A stretch of 20,498 nt of DNA from an uncultured Campylobacter sp. Lineage in GTDB: Bacteria > Campylobacterota > Campylobacteria > Campylobacterales > Campylobacteraceae. This document shows, piece by piece, positions 14,625-20,498 of this stretch. Both the position numbers and the translations under genes were made by a program. The stretch lies in assembly GCF_937890585.1 (NCBI RefSeq), contig NZ_CALACG010000013.1, positions 1 through 20,498 of the forward strand, given 5' to 3'. How positions within the stretch are numbered: the first letter of the stretch is position 1; every line of letters begins with the position of its first letter. Below the pieces are notes generated by a model. The model saw only the letters and a program-made list of their open reading frames with translations, ran no database searches and was not told the DNA's origin.

Positions 14625-15962
14625 ATGGATATCAAAAATGTAACCGAAACTATCTCGATGATCGAGGAGCAAAATTTTGACATCAGAACGATCACGATGG
14701 GCATTAGTTTGCTTGATTGCATCGACCCTGACATAGGCAAAGCCTGCGACAAAATTTACGCAAAAATCACCACTAAAGCCAAAGACCTAGTTCGTGTAGG
14801 CAACGAAATTTCCGCTGAGCTAGGCATACCAATCGTCAATAAAAGAGTGAGTGTGACGCCTATCTCGATAATCGGCGCCGCAACGGACGCAAAAGACTAC
14901 GTGATGATCGCAAAGACGCTTGATAGGGCGGCTATTGAAGTTGGTATTGATTTTATAGGTGGTTTTTCGGCTTTAGTTCAAAAGGGCTATCAAAAGGGCG
15001 ATGAAATTTTGATAAATTCTATCCCGCAAGCACTAGCACAAACCGCAAAAGTGTGCTCAAGCGTCAATGTCGGCTCAACAAAAAGTGGTATAAATATGAG
15101 CGCAGTGCGTGACATGGGACGTATCATAAAAGAGACGGCAGCAGCATCAGAGATGGGCTGTGCGAAGCTCGTGGTTTTCGCAAACGCAGTCGAGGACAAC
15201 CCTTTCATGGCAGGAGCATTTCACGGTGTGGGCGAGGCTGATGTGGTGATAAATGTCGGCGTTTCAGGCCCAGGCGTCGTAAAAAGAGCGCTTGAAAAAG
15301 TGCGTGGCGAGAGCTTTGACGTGGTGGCTGAGACTGTGAAAAAGACGGCGTTTAAGATCACTCGTATCGGTCAGTTAGTTGGTCAAATGGCGAGTGAGCG
15401 CCTTGGGGTTAAATTTGGTATCGTCGATCTCTCCCTTGCTCCAACTCCAGCTGTTGGCGACTCAGTGGCTAGAGTGCTTGAGGAGATGGGACTTGAGGCT
15501 GTCGGTACGCACGGCACGACTGCGGCACTTGCTCTGCTAAATGACGCAGTCAAAAAAGGTGGCGTCATGGCGTGCAATCAAGTGGGCGGCTTAAGTGGTG
15601 CGTTTATCCCAGTCTCAGAAGATGAGGGCATGATAGCTGCAGTGCGCGCGGGATCGTTAAATTTAGAAAAGCTTGAAGCGATGACGGCGATATGCTCGGT
15701 AGGGCTTGATATGATCGCCATACCTGCAGATACGCCAAGCCAGAGTATAGCTGCGATGATCGCTGATGAGGCGGCTATCGGCGTTATAAATCAAAAGACA
15801 ACGGCCGTTCGTATCATACCTCTTGGACGTGAGGGCGATATGATCGAGTTTGGCGGTCTTTTAGGAAGAGCGCCTGTGATGAAGATAAATAAGGCTTCAA
15901 GTGCCGACTTTATCGCTCGTGGCGGACAAATTCCAGCACCTATTCATAGTTTTAAAAACTAA
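14625..15962 (+). CDS. UPF0210 (DUF711) family protein
   Basis: The 445-residue protein matches the UPF0210 family: [18 protein letters not shown] near the start, [16 protein letters not shown] at about 69-84, [27 protein letters not shown] and [30 protein letters not shown] and [15 protein letters not shown] [11 protein letters not shown] follow. The end holds [42 protein letters not shown] and [12 protein letters not shown]. Members have a glycyl-radical-enzyme-like (PFL-like) barrel, but I see no glycyl-radical loop of the RVxG type at the C-terminus, and the function is not established. It is cotranscribed with the ACT-domain gene. Length is normal and the frame intact. Confidence 0.92.
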   Translation: MDIKNVTETISMIEEQNFDIRTITMGISLLDCIDPDIGKACDKIYAKITTKAKDLVRVGNEISAELGIPIVNKRVSVTPISIIGAATDAKDYVMIAKTLDRAAIEVGIDFIGGFSALVQKGYQKGDEILINSIPQALAQTAKVCSSVNVGSTKSGINMSAVRDMGRIIKETAAASEMGCAKLVVFANAVEDNPFMAGAFHGVGEADVVINVGVSGPGVVKRALEKVRGESFDVVAETVKKTAFKITRIGQLVGQMASERLGVKFGIVDLSLAPTPAVGDSVARVLEEMGLEAVGTHGTTAALALLNDAVKKGGVMACNQVGGLSGAFIPVSEDEGMIAAVRAGSLNLEKLEAMTAICSVGLDMIAIPADTPSQSIAAMIADEAAIGVINQKTTAVRIIPLGREGDMIEFGGLLGRAPVMKINKASSADFIARGGQIPAPIHSFKN

Positions 15963-15986
15963 AATTTTTAAAAGGATAGTTATGAA

Positions 15987-16394
15987 ATGAAAGCAATTGG
16001 ACTATTTTTTGTGATTTTGCTTTTATCTGGTTGCTCAGTGTTATATCCATTTTATAGCAAAGAGATGAAATTTGAAGCAGCAGGTCTTGGCAAAGATGGT
16101 ATCTATAGATCAAAATTTAATAACGATGAAGATACTCTTATTAAAATGACATCAGCTAAGACAAAAGAGGGCGAAAAATACCGCATAATATACACTTTAT
16201 GCATCCCAAGTGATTCTACGCAGACTGATTTTTACATTGGTGATAAGTTTGTAGCAAAGTATGATTGCTCAAAAATGTATTGTGAGCCAAACAATGACCT
16301 GGACGATATAGTCGTAGAGTGGGTTGATCCTGAGAGAGGAGTATTTTTAGGCGGTATAAAATTAAACAATTTACGGCTAATAAAGGCGTATTAA
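15987..16394 (+). CDS. small lipoprotein, unknown function
   Basis: The 135-residue product starts MKAIGLFFVILLLSGCSVLY, with the lipobox LSGC giving C16. After the anchor there is a probably beta-rich globular part (GIYRSKFNNDEDTLIKMTSA, EKYRIIYTLCIPSD, DFYIGDKFVAKYDCSKMYC) with three further cysteines that could form disulfides. AAAGGA lies ten bases upstream. An ATG six bases earlier meets a stop after two codons, so it is not the start. It follows the UPF0210 gene by 24 bases and precedes another exported protein. I do not recognise the family. Confidence 0.75.
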   Translation: MKAIGLFFVILLLSGCSVLYPFYSKEMKFEAAGLGKDGIYRSKFNNDEDTLIKMTSAKTKEGEKYRIIYTLCIPSDSTQTDFYIGDKFVAKYDCSKMYCEPNNDLDDIVVEWVDPERGVFLGGIKLNNLRLIKAY

Positions 16395-16433
16395 ATTTAG
16401 CAATCTAGAAAATTTACACATTAAGGAGTTCAG

Positions 16434-17123
16434 ATGAAAATTTTGGGATTTTTAGCGGCACTTTGCCTTGGTATTGGAAGCGCAGCAGCAAACGACGGCA
16501 AAGTAAGAAGTATCGACATCTACGTCACGCCTTACTACTCAGCAAACGCTGGCAAGGTGGAATATGTCAAGGTCTATGACAAGATAGATGAGCTACTAAA
16601 AAGTGGCAAAGTAGAGGACTTTAAAAAGGCAGAAAAGATCGTGCAGGACGCTTCGCAGTTAGTTAGTCCGATAACTCTTTTTGTTCTATCAGCTCGCGCA
16701 TACGATCTTGGACTTAGCGATGATGCGGTATTTTGGTTTTATGCGGCAAAAAATCGCGCGATCTTGCTAAGAGGTGTTATAGACATGGAGGGTGAGAAAT
16801 TTACTGACGTGGTGGCTGCGATAGGGGCGTTTATGAAGCTTGTTGGCGACGTGGTCAATCCTTATGCATTTTGCGATATCAAAAAACAACAAGAGATCGC
16901 TGATAAAGCGCTTGAATGGACTAAGAAAAATGTCTATGAAGCGATGTTTTCGCCAGAATTTAGCTCGCCTCACGAAGATAGAAAAGCAGCCCTTGCAAAA
17001 GGCATAGAAAAGCTTGAAGTCCGCAATAAAAAAGAGAAAGATTATTTTTTAGACAAAGACAATCTTGCTAACTTTAAAACTATGCGCAAGCAAAATGGCA
17101 CTGATGAGAAATTTTGCTTTTAA
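16434..17123 (+). CDS. secreted helical protein, unknown function
   Basis: The 229-residue product has a Sec signal peptide, MKILGFLAALCLGIGSAAA, with probable cleavage before NDGKV. The mature part begins with strands (VRSIDIYVTPYYSANAGKV) and then is mostly helical with a TPR-like feel (SPITLFVLSARAYDLGLSDD, AVFWFYAAKNRAILLRG). It ends in a charged lysine-rich tail. Two cysteines, one in NPYAFCDIKK and one in the last residues KFCF, could pair. AAGGAG is well placed before the ATG. It forms a likely operon with the lipoprotein before it, and a hairpin follows. No family is recognised. Confidence 0.75.
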   Translation: MKILGFLAALCLGIGSAAANDGKVRSIDIYVTPYYSANAGKVEYVKVYDKIDELLKSGKVEDFKKAEKIVQDASQLVSPITLFVLSARAYDLGLSDDAVFWFYAAKNRAILLRGVIDMEGEKFTDVVAAIGAFMKLVGDVVNPYAFCDIKKQQEIADKALEWTKKNVYEAMFSPEFSSPHEDRKAALAKGIEKLEVRNKKEKDYFLDKDNLANFKTMRKQNGTDEKFCF

Positions 17124-17146
17124 ATAGCGAGAAAAACTGAAAATCT

Positions 17147-17208
17147 GCTTGTAAATTTAGCTTTTGCTTTATTCTAAAAGGACAAATTTACAAGCTATTT
17201 CTATTTTA
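17147..17208 (+). terminator. hairpin terminator after the secreted protein
   Basis: GCTTGTAAATTT (17147-17158) and AAATTTACAAGC (17184-17195) are perfect 12-base reverse complements around a 25-base loop. On the plus strand TATTTCTATTTTA follows, a broken T-rich tract. The long loop makes it less than ideal, but the place, 24 bases after a stop, fits a terminator. Confidence 0.5.
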
Positions 17209-17280
17209 GCTCACGATAAATTTGCTTAAATTTGGCTCTTTTTCATAAGAGTAGCAAAATCACAAAAGTGAGAATAAAAA

Positions 17281-17733
17281 ATGACTTTGAAATTTGGCGA
17301 GCTTGAAAAAGTCGCGGTAGATGATGGTTTTATTTGGTACGCGCAGCTGGAGCTAAAAAGCGAGAGCTTTGGAGAAGTGCCGTTTTGCCTTGTCCGTAAA
17401 GACGAGAGTGGCGTTGATGATGAGACTACTTTGCTAGCAGAGCGAATTGCCAGTGATATCGATCGGCACGTAAAAGAGGCGCTTGTCTTTTTAAAAGATG
17501 AGCTTAGGCGAGAGCATTGTTTGAGTGATGATGAGCTTAGCTTGCTTGACGTACCAGTTTGTGACCTGCCCTTTAGCTCGCCGCAATGTACTTTTTATGC
17601 GCGTGATAAGCAGTGGTTGATGAGCTTTGCCGAGGGTGCGCTTGATATTTGTGAGCCTTATGGTATAGGGGTGATTTTTGAGGATGAAAAGCCGCTTCGT
17701 TTAGAAAATTTAGAGCTTAGCAAAGAGTGCTAA
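17281..17733 (+). CDS. acidic cytosolic protein, unknown function
   Basis: The 150-residue protein has no signal peptide or membrane helix and is strongly acidic. It begins with alternating strand-like segments (KFGELEKVAVDDGFIWYAQLEL, FGEVPFCLVRKDE). A long helix holds the middle (LAERIASDIDRHVKEALVFLKDELRREH), and the end reads YGIGVIFEDEKPLRLENLEL. The shape resembles small stand-alone proteins of the kind that include immunity proteins, but no toxin gene is adjacent and I assign no function. The ribosome-binding site is weak (GAGAA). It lies alone, between a hairpin and the dapD leader. Confidence 0.65.
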   Translation: MTLKFGELEKVAVDDGFIWYAQLELKSESFGEVPFCLVRKDESGVDDETTLLAERIASDIDRHVKEALVFLKDELRREHCLSDDELSLLDVPVCDLPFSSPQCTFYARDKQWLMSFAEGALDICEPYGIGVIFEDEKPLRLENLELSKEC

Positions 17734-17953
17734 ATGTTTAAATTTGAAGGTAGCTTAAATTTACACATAAAGAGCTGGACAAATTTGAAATTTATAAGCC
17801 TTTTGGCTGTGAGTTTAGAAGTGCTGGAGGATTTTTTAAGTCTAGCGCCCAAAGTCGCTTGGATTTTATTTTTTACTAACTTTTTAAACGTCCAAAATCA
17901 TAATTTCTTTAGCCATTTTTAGCTAGACTAAGAAAAAAATTAAAGGAGAATAG

Positions 17954-19153
17954 ATGTCTAAAGAGTTCAAAAACGCAAACGAATTTAAGGAATTTTTTGA
18001 AGAATTTAGAAAAAAAGATGGTTACAAAGATCCAGTTGCTTTTGGCATCGCTAGGGTAGATCGCGGACAAAAAAATGCAGATAAAATTTTGCAGGCAAGT
18101 TACGCCGTTGTAAATTACAAAGAGAGCTTTTTAAGCGCGTCTGCCTTTATCTATGCCTTGCAAAAGTGCGATGTTGAGGTTGATTTTAGCGCACCTGAGT
18201 TCGTAGCCGATCTAACACCAAAGGTAGCAAAAAAAGCTAGCAAGCTCTTTAGCGTCTTTGAAAAAGATATAAAATCACACAAAAACGTGGAGAATTTACA
18301 CGCTGTAAAGATGGCATTTGATGACGATCTTGAGCTAAATGAGAATAAATTTAAGCTTGTATTTTTGTTCGATGACGCAAAGCCACTTAGCGTGGAGGCC
18401 GTCTATCTCAAGCTTTACTTGATCTCACTTGGCAAGGTCGCACCTAGGACGATCGTGCTTGATGGAGCCTTTGGGGTGTTACCAAATGTCGCATGGACTA
18501 GCCAAAACATCCCGATCGAGCTTGAATGGCTAAGAGAAAATGAAATTTCTCTAAAGATGTTTGGCGAGTATCCAGCGATCGTGAGCGTGGATAAATTCCC
18601 AAGATTTTTAAGTCACATCATCCCAGCTGATAACACGAGAATTTTAGACGCTGCCAAAGTCCGCATGGGCGCTGCTGTGCATCCTGGCACGGTAGTCATG
18701 CCAGGGGCTGCTTACATCAACTTTAACGCAGGCACGACTGGCGGCGTCATGGTCGAGGGCAGGGTCAGCAGCTCTGTCGTAGTGGGCGAGGGCAGTGACG
18801 TTGGTGGCGGAGCTAGCATACTTGGCGTGCTAAGCGGCACAAATGGCAACCCTGTAAGCATCGGCAAACACTGCTTGCTCGGCGCAAACTCAGTCACTGG
18901 CGTGCCACTTGGTGATAACTGTATCGTGGATGCTGGTATAGCGGTGCTTGAGGGCACAAAGGTCTATATCTCAGTAAGCGAGCGCGAAAAGCTAGCTAAG
19001 ATAAATCCAGAGTTTAAATTTGAAGCTGAAATTTACAAAGCACTTGAGCTTGGCGGACTAAACGGACTTCATTTTAGGCAAAATAGCCAAACAGGACAGA
19101 TCACCGCGAGTGCGAGCAAAAGGGCGATCAAGCTAAATGAGGCACTTCATTAA
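17954..19153 (+). CDS. dapD: tetrahydrodipicolinate N-succinyltransferase
   Basis: DapD transfers succinyl from succinyl-CoA to tetrahydrodipicolinate in the meso-diaminopimelate/lysine pathway, feeding peptidoglycan. The 399-residue product is the longer type with an N-terminal domain of about 225 residues. The left-handed beta-helix of hexapeptide repeats follows at about 230-340: ILDAAKVRMGAAVHPGTVVM, AYINFNAGTTGGVMVEGRVS, VVVGEGSDVGGGASILGVLS, SIGKHCLLGANSVTGVPLG and DNCIVDAGIAVLEGTKV. The NAGTTG segment and the GVLSGTNG turn are typical of the family. AAAGGAG sits before the ATG. A dapD close to mrp and ispDF agrees with C. jejuni gene order as I recall it. A DJ-1-like gene follows 11 bases later. 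Confidence 0.93.
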   Translation: MSKEFKNANEFKEFFEEFRKKDGYKDPVAFGIARVDRGQKNADKILQASYAVVNYKESFLSASAFIYALQKCDVEVDFSAPEFVADLTPKVAKKASKLFSVFEKDIKSHKNVENLHAVKMAFDDDLELNENKFKLVFLFDDAKPLSVEAVYLKLYLISLGKVAPRTIVLDGAFGVLPNVAWTSQNIPIELEWLRENEISLKMFGEYPAIVSVDKFPRFLSHIIPADNTRILDAAKVRMGAAVHPGTVVMPGAAYINFNAGTTGGVMVEGRVSSSVVVGEGSDVGGGASILGVLSGTNGNPVSIGKHCLLGANSVTGVPLGDNCIVDAGIAVLEGTKVYISVSEREKLAKINPEFKFEAEIYKALELGGLNGLHFRQNSQTGQITASASKRAIKLNEALH

Positions 19154-19164
19154 AAGGAGCTAGC

Positions 19165-19647
19165 ATGAAAGTTGGCATTTTGATGTTTGACAAGATAAAT
19201 TTGTTAAGCTTTGCCAAAATTTATGATTTTTTGCATAAATTTGAAGGTTTTAACATCAAAACCTACGCTCTAAAGCCTGAGATAGTCGATGAATTTGGCA
19301 TTAGACTTCATCCTGAAATTTACGCTGAGAGCCTTTATGGCGTGGATATCTTGGTCGTGCCAGATGGTGTTGGGGCGCTTGGACTTAGATATGACGAGAT
19401 ATTTTTAAGCTGGATAAAAAGCTCGGCGAGCGCGAAATTTAAGATCGGCTTTGACCTTGGCGTGCTCATCCTTGGTGGGGCTGGATTTTTAGAAGACAGA
19501 GAGGGCTGCATAAGGGGCGGATACAAAAACGCGCTGAGTGGCTACTGCGAGGTAAATGACGCTAAGATGTGTGAGAGCAGGGGCGTGATAAGTGTTAGTG
19601 AATTTGATGACGAGATCAAAGAGCAGCTAATAAAGATACTAATTTAA
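19165..19647 (+). CDS. DJ-1/PfpI-like protein lacking the catalytic cysteine
   Basis: The 160-residue protein has the class I glutamine amidotransferase-like fold of the DJ-1/PfpI group. It shows KVGILMFDKINLLSFAKIYD at the start, as in ThiJ/PfpI proteins, VDILVVPDGVGALGLRYDE at about 60-78, and KIGFDLGVLILGGAGFLEDR at 93-112. In active members the last segment is of the type (S/A)VCTGALLLAxAGLLDG; here the cysteine position is D97, so the nucleophile is gone. It is also shorter than the usual 180 to 200 residues. AAAGGAG precedes the ATG, and it is probably cotranscribed with dapD. A binding or non-catalytic role is an inference. Confidence 0.75.
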   Translation: MKVGILMFDKINLLSFAKIYDFLHKFEGFNIKTYALKPEIVDEFGIRLHPEIYAESLYGVDILVVPDGVGALGLRYDEIFLSWIKSSASAKFKIGFDLGVLILGGAGFLEDREGCIRGGYKNALSGYCEVNDAKMCESRGVISVSEFDDEIKEQLIKILI

Positions 19648-19750
19648 ACACTAAAAATAAATGTATTTAAAAGCAGATCTTGTGTATCAAGGGTCATAAT
19701 TTTTGATTCTTTGTAGAATTTTATAAGTAATTGTTGAGAGTTGGAATAAT

Positions 19751-19776
19751 ATTTCTGGGCAAATTTGCCCAGAAAT
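19751..19776. terminator. bidirectional terminator between converging genes
   Basis: A 26-base perfect palindrome whose core stem is TTTCTGGGC and GCCCAGAAA around an AAATTT centre. It lies between the DJ-1-like gene (plus) and the Tyr-rich protein gene (minus), whose TAA it touches. It is the GC-richest hairpin in the intergenic DNA of this window and fits termination from both sides. Confidence 0.75.
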
Positions 19777-20207
19777 TATCTATTTAGTCTGTAATCTCTA
19801 TAGTCTCTGTTACCATCCTTATAGCCGCGTCTATATCCGCGTTCAAAACCATCGTCGTAGTTGTCACCATCGTAGTATCCTCCGCGGTAACCACGCTGAA
19901 ATCTATCAAATCTTTCGTACTCATTTTGATAGTATGGGCGGTAGTTAGGTGGGTATGGCGCATAGTTTGGGTCTACTGGATAGTAGCCATTTATGTGGCA
20001 GCTATTCTCATCGAAATTTTCTATTCCATGGCGAAATTTATAGCTTTCGATCTTTTTCTCAAAACTATCCATACTTCTTACATCACCATAGAATTTAGCC
20101 ATTTCTCTTTGACCTATGAGGCCACAAAGCCTTGTCTCAACCTTTTTTTCATAACTACTAGCTACTAATAACGTAAATGAGCAAAGCAAAATGGCTAGAT
20201 ATTTCAT
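19776..20207 (-). CDS. secreted Tyr/Arg/Gly-rich protein
   Basis: The 143-residue product starts MKYLAILLCSFTLLVASSYE, a signal peptide with cleavage near ASS. A short helical part with two cysteines (VETRLCGLIGQREMAKFYGD and ENSCHING) is followed by a low-complexity half: PNYAPYPPNYRPYYQNEYER, then Arg-Gly-Tyr units such as RGYRGGYYDGDN and RGYRRGYKDGNRD. Such tails are usually disordered, adhesive or surface-binding; the function here is unknown. An AGGAG site lies in the end of the upstream CsgG/HfaB-like gene, one base away, so the two are one operon. No family is recognised. Confidence 0.75.
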   Translation of the reverse strand: MKYLAILLCSFTLLVASSYEKKVETRLCGLIGQREMAKFYGDVRSMDSFEKKIESYKFRHGIENFDENSCHINGYYPVDPNYAPYPPNYRPYYQNEYERFDRFQRGYRGGYYDGDNYDDGFERGYRRGYKDGNRDYRDYRLNR

Positions 20208-20208
20208 C

Positions 20209-20498
20209 TTATTCTCCTACTTTTAGACTTCCACCCTTGCCAAGTCCACCTTTTACGGTTTGTGCCTTATAGTCTTTTAGGGCAACTACCAGTTGATTCA
20301 TTGAATCAAGAAAGGCATTTACAAGTGTTTTTCCCTCAGGAGTTCTTGAGTATGCACCAAGTCCAGCACCAAGAGAAGCGCCAGCGCCGCCACCCATACC
20401 AAAGAAGTTTGTGCTTTCAGCTGTTCCAACTGCAGCAGCTAGCTGAACGCCAGAGCGGTTTTCTATAAGAACCAAGGTAGTTTGTGTCTCTTTTGTAG
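20209..20498 (-). CDS. CsgG/HfaB-like protein, C-terminal part (5' end outside the window)
   Basis: The frame is open to the window edge; 95 full codons and the stop are seen. The visible end reads TTLVLIENRSGVQLAAAVGT, then a glycine-rich stretch (GMGGGAGASLGAGLGAYSRT) and TPEGKTLVNAFLDSMNQLVV, ending with KGGLGKGGSLKVGE. The pattern, a strand with 'L.L(I/V)(D/E).R(S/T)G..(L/V)AAA.G', a Gly-rich loop and then 'TP.GK....A..D....LV', matches the C-terminus of CsgG/HfaB-type outer-membrane-associated proteins as I recall them. No start codon can be judged. A TTG at 20473-20475 is internal to the frame and is not evidence of a start. It is immediately followed by the Tyr-rich secreted protein. 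Confidence 0.55.
   Translation of the reverse strand, partial: TKETQTTLVLIENRSGVQLAAAVGTAESTNFFGMGGGAGASLGAGLGAYSRTPEGKTLVNAFLDSMNQLVVALKDYKAQTVKGGLGKGGSLKVGE

Noticed and set aside
17734..17922. A 62-codon frame directly after the 17281-17733 gene
   Set aside because: It is AT-rich with no family resemblance and no clear membrane or signal layout, and its start touches the previous stop without a convincing ribosome-binding site. It more likely belongs to the dapD leader.
1..20498. Mobile elements, CRISPR arrays, tRNA or rRNA genes, toxin-antitoxin pairs
   Set aside because: I saw no transposase or integrase motifs, no regular direct repeats with spacers, and no tRNA cloverleaf or rRNA sequence; neighbouring genes are mostly core functions.

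Overview
The window looks like chromosomal DNA from a Campylobacterota (epsilonproteobacterial) bacterium, most likely a Campylobacter of the C. concisus type. The DNA is AT-rich with many AAATTT runs. IspD and IspF are fused, and mrp and dapD lie near ispDF as I recall them in C. jejuni. Genes are tightly packed with ATGA overlaps, and lipoproteins with cysteine-rich Sel1/Hcp-type repeats are present. The species is inferred from recalled protein resemblance, not from a search. I see no rRNA, tRNA, CRISPR array, insertion sequence or phage gene, and no gene-free stretch longer than about 300 bases.

Layout. 1-2386 (minus): panC, rimO and tilS (3' part outside the window) form a compact operon. 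2495-4009 (plus): prfB, encoding release factor 2 without a frameshift site, then two small membrane proteins. 4013-4564 (minus): a Sel1-repeat lipoprotein. 4643-7603 (plus): an operon of a small unknown protein, an RclA-like flavin disulfide reductase and two cysteine-rich Hcp-like lipoproteins, closed by a shared hairpin terminator. 7647-8246 (minus): a lone winged-helix DNA-binding protein without a receiver domain, next to what looks like a decayed gene end. 8247-10298 (minus): three overlapping genes resembling PilM, PilN and PilO, the inner-membrane platform of type IV pilus, type II secretion or DNA-uptake machines. 10359-11657 (minus): bifunctional ispDF with an unusual C-terminus. 11808-14200 (plus): thiC overlapping mrp. 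14349-15962 (plus): an ACT-domain protein and its UPF0210 partner. 15987-17733 (plus): a lipoprotein, a secreted helical protein and an unknown cytosolic protein. 17954-19647 (plus): dapD and a DJ-1/PfpI-like protein. 19776-20498 (minus): a Tyr/Arg/Gly-rich secreted protein behind the C-terminal part of a CsgG/HfaB-like protein.

Most of this is core metabolism and translation: pantothenate, thiamine pyrimidine, isoprenoid and lysine/peptidoglycan synthesis, S12 modification, tRNA-Ile lysidine and termination. The points most worth a second look are five: the missing C-terminal signature of the IspF half; a thiC-mrp overlap in which Mrp lacks the usual CxxC; the RclA-like reductase grouped with cysteine-rich lipoproteins; the receiver-less regulator beside gene debris where a secretion cluster ends; and long perfect inverted repeats between mrp and the ACT gene.
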